A stretch of DNA of 64,000 bases from Polyporus tsugae (GCA_024305745.1 JAHRBS010000013.1:124001-188000); one strand, 5' to 3'. Counted from the first letter of the stretch, positions 22,277 to 36,204 are shown. Made by a program: numbers and translations. The notes: generated by a model not told the origin, from the letters alone.

Positions 22277-24832
22277 GGAACATGAAACACATCACGACAG
22301 CCTTAAAGATAATTTACTCTTGGTAAGTGCTGTCCGCTGCTCGAGCAGACTGGTATAATGTCTCACAGACACTCATCTCGGAGACTAGTAGGAATGTGTT
22401 TGCAGCTCGGTGTGGCACCGAATAAAAATGTTTTTTGGATGGGGAGACATTGGTAAGAAGCGAGCGGAGGGATATGAAACACGCGCTCGGACCATGCCCG
22501 GCACTTTCAAATTGCCATCGCGCACCGTGGCCTGAATCGAAGGTTAGGTAATTTACACCGCTTCCGTGACCTTGGCTTGTCCCACTCTGGCTGCATGTAC
22601 CCTATATCTACATCGGCCCTGGTTTACATGAGGTGCAGAGAATTGCGGTGAGAAGTGAATGCGAGAGGAATCCCTGGGCAAGCAGTGAACAACCGCATGC
22701 CCCCGGGTTCCTCCCACACTCACTTCTCGGAACACGGAAGTAAGAAACCAATAAATGATTAGGCACGTAAGAGTCCAGACTTTGAGTGAAAAAGCAAGTC
22801 AAGCGAAATATGCGAGTAGAGGGAAATTCATGATCCGTGTGAGATAATATCTGTGAAGAAGGTTAGCCGGAAGTCGAGGTGCCGCAACTGGGGCCTCGAC
22901 TGCAGATGTTTAAGCCGACATCTGCACTTGATTATTACAAGCGGACGGAGCTCTCCACTCGGCTCCTCGGTGATGTGCGAGTAAGGTGTTTCGGACTATA
23001 TCTATCACGTTCCAAGCTCGGTGACCACCTTCTACCTCTCTTCCAATACCCCCATCCATGCACGATCACTACCTCAGACAGCCTCCCATCCGGCCCATCC
23101 AGCTGACGGCGATTGAGTCGACGTCGCAGCAAGTCCACTATCACAAGCAATTGGTGAATCCCATGTCTGCAGTGTCTTTCATGTCATTGATCACTGACCT
23201 TGCTGGCACTCGCACAGACCGCCCTCTTCGACATCCCGTCGAAGGTAGGCCGGGGTGTCAATGTTTCAACTGCCGCAGTGCAGATACTTTGCGGTACGTT
23301 GCTTGTTTGATTGAACAAACATTCTCACACCAATGCTCGATTTACAGACCAGATCCAGCGCCGATGCATGGCTGAGCCGCGACCCACGATGTGATTCTAT
23401 GCGGAGTTGATGAAGGTCATAGCGCTGTCTGGGTGGTGGCAAATATGTCAGGCATGGCGGGCACTCAATCACTCGCCGATTATGGTACGTGCTTTGAACT
23501 GCGCTCGAGCTTAATGTCTCCGACTTATTGTTATTCCAATACATCTAAACCCACACCCCTCAACCCCCCAAATGCACGGAATTTATTCACAGCCGGCAGG
23601 ATGTTGCCCCCGGGCTCAAGTGTCCGGCGAGGAGCCCGCGTTCAATTTCCGCATGACGACAAGTTGGCTGGTGGGGGTGGCAAGTGGGACTTCGGTAAGT
23701 CGAGTTTCACCGTTCAGGGGCGGCAGGTGCTCATTAAGCAGTCTCAGATCGTGGCTGGCGGAAAACCTTGAGCGGTCTCGCGAGGACCTGGAACAGTACG
23801 TACGTTATGATCACATTGTATACGCGTGTCGACGCTGACCGAGGAGGTCGCCAGACTTCACATAGCGCAAGTCATGGCTGGCTACGTACCTTTGTCGGCA
23901 GAAGGACTCGACAATCCCATGCATGCTGCCGGACGGACTAGGCTCGAGACAGCAACGGGAAGAATTGCTTCGACCAGTTGGAGTAGGACTGGCGAGCGAT
24001 AGTCCTTGGCGCTCCGCCGGCCCGGAAAGACGTTCGTGGGTTCGAGCCTCACAGAGTCACAATATCCTGCATAGATATGAAAGAGCGGTACGTACCTTGT
24101 AATCTGAGCACTCGGGGCGAGTCTGACGTCTTGGAGGCATCCAGGCCTGAGTTAACGTGGGGCAGGGATGACTTGCGGCTCACCTGGAGAAGACATGACC
24201 GGCAGCGGAAGAGGATTGCACCCGCGCGCTCCACCCGCGCGTCGTTCCGTTTGCAGCTCAAGCTTCACGGGCTTCACGACTCGCATGCGGCACTCACGCG
24301 GGATGCGAGCGAAGACCGACTCGCCGCGTTCAAGGACTCACCTGGGACACATCGTCACGGAGGGCTCGCCGGCGTCAGCATCGCGTCCGCCAGCCCATCC
24401 ACGGACACTGACAAGCCCAACGATCTGGTATCAGGTACGTACCGGTGTGATCTCGCCCCCAAGGCCTCTCTGCCAGCTTTACTCCCAGACCGGAGAGAAC
24501 CAGTGCGCGCACTCCCAATGCAGATCCGGCGGGTGGACCGTGTTGAGGCGAATGTGGTGTATGTAGTAGATGGGATTTGAAGCGGGCATTGCATGTAGCA
24601 CGGACACCGAATGCACGAGCGAGGCGGACGTAGTGGTGCAGAACAGAGAGATGTGTCAAGCGAGACACGAAGCGGGACCGGAAGAGTGGAATAGGCGCTC
24701 GTGGACCTGGTGTTTGAGTCGTCCCCTGCGTGGCTCCGAGTCTCCGCTGTCTTCTGTGCTGTACAGCGATACCACTGTACTATACCCACACCACTGTACT
24801 GTAACCCACAAAACTGCACAAGTCCACCATTA
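22277..24832. other. Gene-poor spacer before GH35 copy 3
   Basis: The same kind of spacer as at 11099-13673, with no recognisable gene. From about 23590 onward it diverges from unit B through several indels (23600-24100), while 22277-23590 is nearly identical to unit B. Confidence 0.5.
24772..24815. repeat. Short minisatellite downstream of GH35 copy 3
   Basis: About two to three diverged copies of the CCACTGTACTGTA word, the shortest version of this block in the array. Confidence 0.6.
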
Positions 24833-27800
24833 TCAACGGCCCTTTTCGTGTCTTCGTCTCTCCCCGCACACAGTCCGAGTCCGGGGTGCATAAATTATAT
24901 TCCAAGTCCGCACTAACGCTACACTGCCACTGTCTCCAGCCCCGTTCGTCCTCCTCTTATCCGCGACGACCCACCCCGCATCGTCGTACCCCCTCCCCAC
25001 CTCCGGCAAGCTGTCCGCATACCGCCACCCCCTCAGCTCCGGCACACCCACGCCCCTCACCCCGACCATCTCGCTCTTCAGCGCAAGCTCCGCGCGCATC
25101 CCACTCGCCCCCAGCTGCGCCATCGTCCCGACCGGCTCCCCGTTCCACGTCACCCGCACCACCTCGGGCGGGGCGAACACCATCAGCGGCACGCTCGCGT
25201 TCAGGTCCCCGACCAGCGCCAGCGTCTTCGTCCTAGTCTTCCCGTCGTCTGCATCCGCCGCGACGAGCGACGCGTTGCGCACCAAGTACGGCCCGCCCAC
25301 GAGCACGCTCACGTTCGTCCCGAACTGCCAGAACCCCTCGAGCCCCGGAACGGTGTCGGGTTTGGGTGTCTCGGAGCGGATGGCGGGCGGTGCCCAGAAC
25401 ATCGCGGCGGTCGTGGCGTCTGCGTACAGCACCAGCTGCGCCGCCGACTCCCATACCGTGATCAGCCTGTCGACCCCGGGGAGGATCGTCACCGTCGTCA
25501 CGCTGTTCGTCGCCGCGGACTGGAACTGGACGAGAGACGAGGACGCGCGGACGCCGCTGTGCCCGGCGGGGGTGAACGCGAACTCGTGCGACTGGTCCGC
25601 GTGGCCGTAGAGGAAGAGGACGTCCCGCGTGCCGATCGTGCCCGCGAAGAAGACAGAGGCGGTCGTGTACAGGAGCGCGCCGCGTGCGCCGAAGGTGTAG
25701 TCGGTGATGATGAGCTTGGACTGGCGGCCGTTGAGCGCGATGCCGTCCGTCGTCGTGGGGATCGTGAGCGTGCCCTGCGATGTGCGGAGGGAGACCGTGA
25801 ACGCGATGTTTGCCCTGTTGACAAGTGAGATGAGCGAAGGCAATGGAGAAAAGAACATACGTCGATGTGGAATCATTCTGGCGGGTGATGAGGAAGCCAG
25901 TGCCAGAGTCCGGGTTCCTGAGGTACGTGCCGTACGCCAGGCTGTTGTTGATCGCGATACCGGGAATGCCGGTCGCAGACTCTCCAACCCAATCGGTCTT
26001 GCGGAATTGAGGAGAGGAGCGCAGGAAGATGCCCTGACGCTTCACCTCGTCGTATTTGTCCGTCAGCAGACGAGTCTCCCGGATCGGCGACCCGTAGTCG
26101 TAGCTACGAACGTAATCAGACAACTTCCGAAGAGATCCCGATCGACGCATACACGCATACCTTGTATACACCCCTGGGAAAGCGATGCCGCCCCAATTCG
26201 TCCCTCTGCGCATTCTGGTCAACATACTAACCCAGTAGATCAAACACAACTCACCCATAAAACATGTAATAGCTAATCAGCTTCGCGTTACCCGCCCAAT
26301 TGTGCTTGTAAAACACGTCCTCAAAGTCCGGGCCCGTCAGGACAGCGCACGCGTCGTAGCCAGGGCCCGCCCAAGGGTCAAACGCGCCGCCCTGGAACTC
26401 GGGCATGTACCACGGCTGGCTCGGATTCACCTTCGCGTGGTATTGGTGGAAGTTCGTCGATACGTTCTTCCACACGTGCGGGTTCGAGCAGTCGAATGCC
26501 TGCGGGTATGCGTCCTGCGCGTCGGGTGAGACATCCGTGTGTATGACAAACGAAAAGGGGGACGTACGAGGCCGTAGATGTCAACGGAACCGGTGCCGTT
26601 GACAAAGGCCTGGCGTTCATTGGGGTCGTTGTATGTTCTACAAGCGCAGCGCGTTAGTATGATGCGCGTACAGAGACAACCCGGTGAAAAGCTCACAGAG
26701 GGATGACGATACCGCCTTCATGGTACTGATCCTCGAGCTGCTGGAAGTAGAGCTGGTGCGTGATGCTCTGAGAATACTCATTATCTGGCCAATCTTCAGC
26801 TCGTATTCCAAATCGAGGATCCTCGACGTGCACTCACCGATCTGGATAGCTGCACGGAGAAACGAGGCGCATCGCGTGAATACCGAATGGAAGCGACCCA
26901 AGACTGCGATACGTACCGATCACTGGCCCCCCTTTGGTGACCTGGTAGTCGACAGTCTCCTTGATGACCCCGTCGATGTAAGGCTCGTACGCCTCAGTCC
27001 AGTCAGTCGCGTTCGTCCTGACCGTGCCCGCAGTCTCGGTCGTGATCCAGTGGGCGATGCCGCCTGCAGACGTCTCCGCGTTGATCTGCCGCAGCGAGCA
27101 CGATGCCGTCAGTCCTCGCACTGGCGCGCCTGAGCGAACGACACGACCGGAAAGGCGGGTGTTTCGGGAGGAGGGCGACAGTGTGGAAACTGGTGTGGAA
27201 ACTTCAAGTTTCTTGGAACGGATTGCGGTGTGTCCATAAAGAGGAAATTCTGGGAAAACAGGCTGGAAACGGGAGACATTGTCCCGATACCCCACGTTTC
27301 TGGCCTGTTTCCTGAGGAGGTCCCTTTTGTGGGCACACTATAGACTGTTTTCAGAGTCCGGAAACACCCTAGAAACTATCAAGAAACTTGACACTTCCAG
27401 ACTAGTTTCCCCGCCGTTTCCCTCATCCCAAGACACCTGCCGTGCCGGTCGTGCTAATGAGCATTCATCGTGCACTTACGTAAGGACCTGCCCCGAGGAC
27501 TGTCAGCGATGGAGACGTGGAATGGAAAGAGGCCGTTCACCTGGGCGCAGGACGACGAAGATGCCTGCCTCGCTGGCTGCCTCATAGATAGGCTTGAGAG
27601 CCCGCCAGTCGTCGAAGTCGACTACCCCGCGGGAGGGGTTGGTGAGGCCCACTATGACGGCGTCAGTGCTTCCGAGTCGCACCCAAGTTCAAGGTCATGG
27701 AGTACGCACTGTGGACGTATATGCTGCATCCAGGAGTGACTCAGCCCGCATACATAGCACTAATTGCGCATGTACAAACCTGACGCCATTGAGGCCAGCG

Positions 27801-28123
27801 GCGACCATCTTCTGGAAGATGTCGAGCCAGAGCTCGCGCACGGGAAGCCGGAACGTGTGGAATTCGCCTGAGCTGATCGTGCACGGTCAGCGCAAGCGCA
27901 AGCGTGACGTCGATCTGTAACTCAACACTCACTGGAGGAAGACGCGCTGATCGTGGATCCATAGGGTGTAGTTGTCCCATTGGACGACATCAGAATAACC
28001 GGTGGACTGGCGAGGCGGGTCGACTGCTCTGGAGGGCGTAGTCAAGGGCCACGTGAGGAGGACGAGACAGAAGGTGAGGATGGCGGGCAGTGCCCAGGAC
28101 GGGTAGCGACGCAAGAGGAGCAT
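24833..28123 (-). CDS. C-terminally truncated GH35 beta-galactosidase, copy 3
   Basis: Same 13-exon structure as copy 2 (exons 1-12 at a constant offset of 11,180: 27933-28123 down to 25861-26103; exon 13 is 24833-25814). The spliced length is 2286 nt, or 761 residues. Both catalytic motifs ([14 protein letters not shown]) are intact. The last exon is 21 nt longer than in copy 2, from in-frame changes in a middle domain loop and five extra codons in the new tail, which ends HEKGR. Exons 1-9 read as identical to copy 2. One visible difference near the active-site exon is Gln to His in the VFYKxNW motif. Confidence 0.75.
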
Positions 28124-28180
28124 GTCGGACAGAGTCTGCTTCCACGTCCTCTCGGGCTGGAGGAAGCCATGGTGTGGGGC

Positions 28181-28186
28181 TTTATA
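28181..28186 (-). promoter_or_regulatory. TATA box of GH35 copy 3
   Basis: TATAAA on the minus strand, 58 bases before the start codon at 28123. Confidence 0.55.
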
Positions 28187-29020
28187 GTGGTCCGAGGGGG
28201 CTCCAAGTCCAGCCTTGCAGTTGCCGTCATGGTGTGCTAGAAGAGGAGCATATGATGGTGGGAGAGGTTGTTTTTCGCCCCTCGCTATGTCGGCATACGC
28301 GAGGCAAGGGTCATGAGTTTGTTGTGGGCGCGGACCGGGGGGATCCATCGCATTCTCGAGTGGTCGTCCACGGCAGAGGACAACAACGGGTTCACGACCC
28401 GGGACACCGGATCTGGATCCGGGGACACATCGGGATACACGGTCACATGGGACGGCGCCTTCCAACGTCGACGCGTCAAGCGCCGTCCTTCAGCTTCAGC
28501 CTTCCCAACGCCTTCCCCAGCCCCGGTTTCACAGGCGATCGCAGGCGTGGATTCACCCCGTCAAGTGCTCCCTCCGACCGACCTTCCGCCTCAGTCAAAC
28601 TCCTTCCCCCTCGTTTTTGCCTTCAACGCTCTTCGCAACAAGTGTTTTCCCTGTCGGGATCCGGCCGATGCGAGCCTCAAACAACGCTCACCACGGCTGC
28701 AAGTATGCCGTACAAGTCCCTCGCTCCGCACTGCTCTCACTGGCATACGCGACTTGCCTTCTCGCACCTCTCGCTTCCGAGTCTCGGTCTGGCCGGCGAA
28801 ACGGCACAGTGCGCGCCGCCGCGCTGCTCCCTTTGCCCTCTGGTGAGCCCCACTCCACCTCCCTCTGGCCATCGCGCGTTCACACCGCCTATGAACCGGG
28901 TGTTCTCAAACGTCCACTCAAGCACCGGAGACCCGTGCGCGTGAACAGCCATCAAGACGGTTGTCAGCGCTGTGTAGAGCACGGGAAGCGTCGATGTTGC
29001 GCACGCACGGGTACCTCTGT

Positions 29021-32000
29021 AATCGTGCGAGGTACGTGAAATCTCGGCTCTCTGACGTCTCCGAGCCTCGTACTGACCCGCCTAACCTCCAGCATCACAA
29101 AACCAGCAACCTGGACACAACGCAGGCCGGTGGAGATGCGAACACCGCCCACGGCCCCATCCGCTGGAACATGTCGCCTCCCCCGCTCTGGATACGAACG
29201 GCACGGCCTCAAAGCGACGGCGCCCTGGACGCATTATGTACGTGCCTCCCCACAATCGAGCGGGTGGGCCCCAGGGGTGGAACCCTTTGTAACGTTTGCG
29301 GCCGGTTTGCCAGCGAACAGCGCTCGTTCAGCTGAAAGCCGGCGCAACTGTCGATTTCATGGGCACACCGCCACTGGTCACCCGATGCCGCCCCGTCACA
29401 ACCAGGTTGTCTGGAAGGTATGTCCGCGCCGTTCATCTGGGCCTGAGCGAACCTCACAAAACTGCCAGGACGATCGTGGAAGCCGTGCACGATATTCTGC
29501 GGGACCCTTTGCCCGCAATGCGCCGGTAAGTCGCCTGCTACTCGTCTCCAAGGCGCCGCACCGTGTTCTAACCGACTCAATATAGTCTCTGATCACTTAC
29601 GCAATGAACACCGACGGCTCTGCGAAGATCCAACCCCGGAAATCGCGTTTGAGGCGATTTCGTCGCACTCGAAAAGTGCGGTCGGTAAACCACACTCCCC
29701 ACGCCCGGTGCGGCCGGACAACCACTTCAAACGACGTGTATGGCTCTTGGATGGGCCGTACAGACGGGTTTGGACGGCCTCAATCGCGGTCTCACAATCG
29801 CTTCAAACGACCGCCGTAGACGCGCCGACACCGGGACCAGCATATCTCCTCCCAAACACATCGGGGCGACGCAGCAGCTGGCCGACCCTGCCGTCCGTAG
29901 CTCTGATGGTCAGGACGCCATGGATGGCGGCCGGCGAGAGCGAGGACCACACCGCCGGCAGCACAAGTGTCCCAGAGTGATACCAGGACACGCGGTGCGC
30001 GACAACTGTTCGTCGGCCGTCAGCCACGACGACGGCCGCCAGACAACATGCCGGCGCGATGACAGGGACACCCGACGAGTCCGAAGTCACTGCCGTCGCG
30101 TCGGGGTTGGCGGTGTGGGGAACAATGGGTCGCGTCTCATGCGCGCTGGGTGAGTAAACTGCGAATATCTCCCGTGTTGGGTGTCATAACTCATTTTACC
30201 ACCCACAGGACGATCTACGATCATCTCCGCATCCAACGCCGCTGGTTTGGGCATGGCCGGACAAGATCTCAAATGGTGTTTTCGAACGCACTCGGAAGGC
30301 GCGGTCAGCAAACCCGACTCCCCACGCTCGGTACGGCCGACAGAACACTTCCAATGAAGTGTCTGGTGCATGGACGTCTCCGTACGAACGGTTCTGCACC
30401 GCCAGAGATGCCTTCTCAAGTTCGGCACGTAGGCGGGCAATGGGACGCGCACCGAAGACTGGAGCCTGTCGGTCACGACAGCGATGCCGGCCGCCCTCGA
30501 CATCTCAGACATGAACGAGGCAAGCACGGACGACGTCCGTGGAGAATAGCCGTCGATGAAGAGACGGTTTACGTATCGTCGACGCGGGGTGAGTAAATGG
30601 CACTTAGCTCCCGCGCCGTGCGGCAGAGCGCATGCTGACAACTCGTACGACAGTCTGTGGTCACTTCCGCAACGGACACTGCCGGTTTGGCGAAGATCCA
30701 CCGCGATTCAACAAATTGCGATCAGCGCAATTTCGATGCACTCGGAGAGCGCGGCCAGCGAACTCGGGCCCACCCGCTCCAAGCTGCCGGAGGAACGCTT
30801 CGAACGAAATGCCCGGTGCTCAGCAGCACCATCCGGACGATCTGCCCCGGCCGGCGGACGTACCCCGCCATCCACGCAGGCTGGCGGGTGAGTGGGAGAC
30901 ACGCCACCCCATTCGACTCTACGCCGGCTACGTCGACAGGATCCACTGCGTTTCACTGCGGAGGAATCTCGCGAGCTCATCTGGCGGCACTTATTTTCAG
31001 CGCAAACCCCCGACCCCACGAACAACAACGTCGTGGGATACAACAAGCGAGCGATCCCGGCTGCGCGACCTCATCAGGCACACCGTCAACTCCGGTTGTG
31101 CGGTACTCTGGACCATCGGGAAACGACGGATGGAGGGACGTGCCAGGTGAGTTAACCGACACCGTCTTCTCGAGGCTGACATATGCTCAGTGCGGGAGAC
31201 ACGCCGCCACCGTTGAGTCCGTTGGACAAATGGAGAGCGTGCGCGATCGGCGCCGGGAAACACGAGTATACTCACCTGTTAGATACCGCATCGTCTTGTC
31301 TATAGATTTCTCGACTAGCCCGCTGCGCCGTTACTGGTGGTCAATATATTTTTGCCGCGCAGAAGAGCTTGGCTGGGTGACGTACCACACTTGCACCACT
31401 TGCCGGCGAGCCGACTGGGACCGATGTCACGATGATCAGCATGTGGTTTCGCTCCAGGAGACCGTGTACGTATACTTACATACCTCTTTTGGGCGCGTCT
31501 AGGCACATCACGAAAAGCCGGGACAAGCGAGATCGCAGCGCTGAAACTTGGATGATCAGGTCCAGACCGTGCGTATCTCGTACTGAGTCCTGACGTACAC
31601 AAGTATCATGGCCGTCCAACCGATGCCCGCCGCACCAGGGACTGCGAAGTTTGAACCCGGACAGTGAGTTAGCCGCGTCCTTGTCAGCGTCGATAACCAA
31701 GTCAACGCACCGTTGAACAACAGCTCCGACAATCGTATCCGAGGCGCGCTGCGGAAGGACATTGTCAGCACCATTCAACGATACACTTATCGGATCTGAA
31801 ACGAGTGGCGGAACTCGGTGACAAGGCACGGGCCCCACGTCGCCAGTTTCGGACGGCCGCAAGGGATTGAAAGTTAAAACCTAGCTCACCGACAGCGACC
31901 CGGAGATCAAACCAGTTTCTCGGGCTGCTCTCGCAACTTGAAGGTGTGCGCCGATTGGCCCGTGGAGGGACTCGCGAGTGCGGGGCAGGCACGAAACGCA

Positions 32001-32642
32001 AGCGGTCGATTAGTAGGTTGCGGGGAGTAAGGAGGGTAGGCAGCGGATCGGACTCGGACTGTGTCGACGAAGACGACGACGAGTGGCCATGGATGGTGAG
32101 TGAACTTCAAGAACAGCGCCGCGCTTGCAATTACTTATGCATTTTTCGCCATGGCCCGTGCACGAAGTTCCACACGCACAGACCCTCCGATGGGGCCCCG
32201 AAATCAGAGCCTGACGGACGTGGCCTCGACTGCTTGGGCTTGCGGACGAGGCGGGCGGGACAAGTGGCATACGGACGGACGGAACACCGGCACTGCGATG
32301 CGTGGTTATGCGCAAGGTTCTGGGCGCGCTTGTGATCGGGCGCGGTTCAATGGCAAGCGGTCCGCAAATTACATCCCCCAGCCGATATTGGGAGCTCTGA
32401 TCGGATGCTGTCTGGATCGTGGGGTCAGCGAATGCACTTCCGGGTAAGTTCAAGTTACTCATTTGTTCGGCGGCGGCGGCGACGGACTCCGATGCCAATG
32501 TAGCCGCTAACTAACAAACTGCTATCCCAGGATGATGCACTATGGTCGGCGACCACTGGCACGGCCTAGCAGGACGACGTCCACCCAGGAATGTTTCAAG
32601 AGCCACGGAAAGCCGGAGTGTCAAAATGCAGCACATCGATGG
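29021..32642 (+). pseudogene. Decayed multi-finger GATA-type zinc finger gene (unit D)
   Basis: The counterpart of the relics in units B and C, with finger remnants at 29237-29299, 32231-32311 and 32571-32642. The right half has drifted more than in the other units: a 6 bp insertion near 30994, a small insertion near 31588 and several substitutions. Confidence 0.45.
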
Positions 32643-33156
32643 GTAAGTTCCGCAGAATACGTACCACCAGTATCTTCCACTCACACCACACCCATTCTCT
32701 ATTACCTTCCCGCTGGTCGCTTCTCCGTCTGATGCAATTTTCGCTTGAGCATTCGCTGGCGGATGATAACAGTTGAATATTGGCCGCTATTCTGGACTTG
32801 CCCGTTGTGTGAAGACTCAGATCGGGCCGCGCACCTCTCCCTCGGAAGTTATTTATCCAGTTCGCACGCACGGCAAGGCCGGCCGCTGAGCGCCTTGTAC
32901 AGCTCCAACGACAACTGCAATTATTGATGTCTGGCTGACGAACCATTTGTCGCGAGCGTGAGACAATGTAGCCTACTAACATTCACTGACATATGCTAAT
33001 GTATACTAGTAGCATGACAGAACAACCACCGTGATTAACAACAACAGCAAGCAGTCAAAGACCTCTGCGACCGACGTCCCCTAGTATTAGCTTCGGATGC
33101 ACTCGCCATAGACAAGCCAGGCCGAGGTGGAATGGCGGTCCAAACCCGCCTGCAAC

Positions 33157-33465
33157 CTAGTTGTCCCACTCAACAGGGACGTACCATGGCATCTTCGGGC
33201 CAGTCTTGGGGTGGCCGCGGAGAGCTAGGTTGTACGGGTTCGTCTTGTAGCGGTAGCGGCCGCACCCGATGTCCTCTCGGCCGCCTGAACGCTTGCGATG
33301 CACGCACTTCGGAGCCGGAGTGAAGTGTTTGGCATCAAGCGAGGCTGCGAGCCGTTCGGCGTCGGTGATTGGGACGAACCTCAATACGCCGGTCGGCGGT
33401 GGCCCCAGAGGTGCTCGAGGTGTGTGAGGACTGGAGTTCCACCACGGATATGTGTGCCGGCGCAC
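33157..33465 (-). CDS. Conserved hypothetical small ORF (102 aa), unit D
   Basis: The same ORF as at 10790-11098 with two substitutions close to the C-terminus (TPR to MPW); the frame is open. Family not recognised. Confidence 0.25.
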   Translation of the reverse strand: MRRHTYPWWNSSPHTPRAPLGPPPTGVLRFVPITDAERLAASLDAKHFTPAPKCVHRKRSGGREDIGCGRYRYKTNPYNLALRGHPKTGPKMPWYVPVEWDN

Positions 33466-36204
33466 GGAACATGAAACACATCACGACAGCCTTAAAGATA
33501 ATTTACTCTTGGTAAGTGCTGTCCGCTGCTCGAGCAGACTGGTATAATGTCTCACAGACACTCATCTCGGAGACTAGTAGGAATGTGTTTGCAGCTCGGT
33601 GTGGCACCGAATAAAAATGTTTTTTGGATGGGGAGACATTGGTAAGAAGCGAGCGGAGGGATATGAAACACGCGCTCGGACCATGCCCGGCACTTTCAAA
33701 TTGCCATCGCGCACCGTGGCCTGAATCGAAGGTTAGGTAATTTACACCGCTTCCGTGACCTTGGCTTGTCCCACTCTGGCTGCATGTACCCTATATCTAC
33801 ATCGGCCCTGGTTTACATGAGGTGCAGAGAATTGCGGTGAGAAGTGAATGCGAGAGGAATCCCTGGGCAAGCAGTGAATGACCGCATGCCCCCGGGTTCC
33901 TCCCACATTCACTTCTCGGAACACGGAAGTAAGAAACCAATAACCGGGTAGGCACGTAAGAGTCCAGACTTTTGAGTGAAAAAGCAAGTCAAGCGAAATA
34001 TGCGAGTAGAGGGAAATTCATGATCCGTGTGAGATAGTATCTGTGAAGAAGGTTAGCCGGAAGTCGAGGTGCTGCAACTGCGGCCTCGCGAACTGCGGAT
34101 GTATCTGCACTTGAATATTACAAGCGGACGGAGCTCTCCACTCGGCTCCTCGGTGATGTGCGAGTTAAGTGTTTCGGACTATATCTATCGTGTTCCAAGC
34201 TCTGTGACCCCCTTCTACCTCTCTTCCGACACCCCCATCCATGCACGATCACTGCCTCAGGCCGGCCGCCTCCCATCCGGCCCATGCAGCTGATGGTGAT
34301 GGAGTCGCAGCAAGTCCACTATCACAAGCATTGGGTGAGTCCCATGTCTGCGGTGTCTTTCACGCCATTGATAACTGACCTTGCCACTCGCACACTGGCA
34401 GACCGCCCTCTTCGACTTGCAGTTGAAGGTAGGCCGGGGTGTCAACGTCTCATCTGCCGCAGCGCGGATACTTTGCGGTACGTTCCTTGTTCGATTGGAC
34501 AAACATTCTCATGCCAATGCTCGATTTACAGACCAGATCCAGCGCTGATGCGTGGCTGAGCCGCGACCCACGATGTGATTCTACGCGGATTTGATGAAGG
34601 TCATAGCGCTGTCTGGGTGGTGGCGGATATGTCAGGCATGGCGGGCACTTGATCACTCGCCGATTATGGTACGTGCTTTGAACCGCGCTCGAGCTTAACG
34701 TCTCCGACTTATTGTTGTTCCAATACGTCTAAACCCACACCCCTCAACCCCCCGAATGCACGGAATTTATTCACGGCCGGCAGGATGTTGCCCCTGGGCC
34801 CAAGTGCCTGACAAGGGGCCAGTGTTCAGTTTCCACACGAAGACAAGTTAGCTGGCTGCGGCGGCAAGCGGGACTTGGGGCGGATGCATTGGCGGTAAGT
34901 CGAGTTTCACGCATTCAGGGGCGGCAGGTGCTCATTAAGCAGTCTCAGATCGTGGCTGGCGGGAAACCTGTCATGCTTAAGCGGTCTCACGAGCACCTGG
35001 AACGGTATGTACGTTATAATCACATTGTATACGTCAACGCTGACGGAGGAGGTTGCCAGATGCTGCAAGTTCACACGGCGCGAGTCACCGCTGGCAATCT
35101 ACGTTCGTCGGCAGAAGGACTCGACAATCGCACGCACACGGCCGGACGGACCAGGCTCAAGATAGCGACGGGAAGTGGGTAGTTGGAGTACGAGGTGGTC
35201 CTTGGCGCTCCGCCGGCCCGGAAAGATGTTCGCGAGTTCGAGCCTCGCAGAGACACGATATCCTGCATAAGTATTTACACGCACGCAGCTCGACAGACCA
35301 GGCTCAAGACAGAGACGGGAAGAAGAGGCTGTTGCTTCGACCGGTACGTCCACTATGTGGTTGGAGTAGGACTGGCGAGCGATAGTCGTTGGCGCTCCGC
35401 CGGCCCGGAAAGGTGTTCGCGGATTCGAGCCTCACGGAGACACTATCCTGCATGGATATGAAAGAGAAAAGTACGTACCCTGTAATCCGAGCACTCGGGG
35501 CGAGTCTGACGTCTTGGCAGCGTCCATGCCTGAGTTCATGCGGGGCAGGGATGACTTGGGGCTCACCTAGAGAAGACTTGACCAGCGGCGGAAGGGGATT
35601 GCACTCGCGCACTCCACCCGCGTCGTTCGACTCGCATGCGGCACTCACGCGGGATGCGAGCGAAGACCGATTCACCGCGTTCAAGGACTCACCTGGGACA
35701 CATCGTCACGGAGGGCTCGCCGGCGTCGACATCATGTCTGCCAGTCCATCCATGGACACTGACAGGCGCAACAATCTGGTATCAGGTACGTACCAGTGTG
35801 ATAGCTTTACTCCCTAGACCAGAGAGAACCACTGCGCGTGGCAGCGCGCGCTCCGAGTGCTCTGAAGGCAGATCCGGCGGGTGAACTGTGTTGAGGGGAA
35901 TGTGGTGCATGTAGCAGATGGGATTCGAAGTGGGCATGGCGTGTAGCGCGGACACCGAATACATGAGCGAGGCGGAGGTAGTTGTGCAGAGCAGAGAGAC
36001 GTGTCAAGCGAGGCAAGGCGGGACCGGAAGAGCGGAATAGGCGCTCACGGACCTGGTGCTCCGTCTTCTGTGCTGTACGCCGACACTACCGTACTATACC
36101 GACACCACTGTACTGTACCCACTGTACTGTAGCCCACTGTACTGTACCCACTGTACTGTAGCCCACTGTACTGTAGCCCCCAAAGCTGCACAAGTCCACC
36201 ATTA
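33466..36204. other. Gene-poor spacer before GH35 copy 4
   Basis: No recognisable gene. From 34431 the sequence resembles unit A (1-1500) more than units B and C, including the 188 bp duplication at about 35203 and 35391. The spacer ends in the longest version of the minisatellite. Confidence 0.5.
36106..36178. repeat. Minisatellite (about five 15-16 bp units) downstream of GH35 copy 4
   Basis: About five tandem copies of CACTGTACTGTA followed by CCC or GCCC. The period (15-16 bp) differs from the 36 bp period of unit B although the core word is the same, so the block has re-expanded independently. Confidence 0.8.

Larger units (their letters stand above)
17234..28413. repeat. Tandem array, complete unit C (11,180 bp)
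   Basis: A complete unit in the same order and orientation as unit B, with GH35 copy 3. The segment around 15123-19730 (end of unit B and start of unit C) reads as identical to 26303-30910. Beyond about 19.7 kb the match to unit D weakens and the match to unit B becomes near perfect, which marks a recombination switch inside this unit. Confidence 0.88.
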
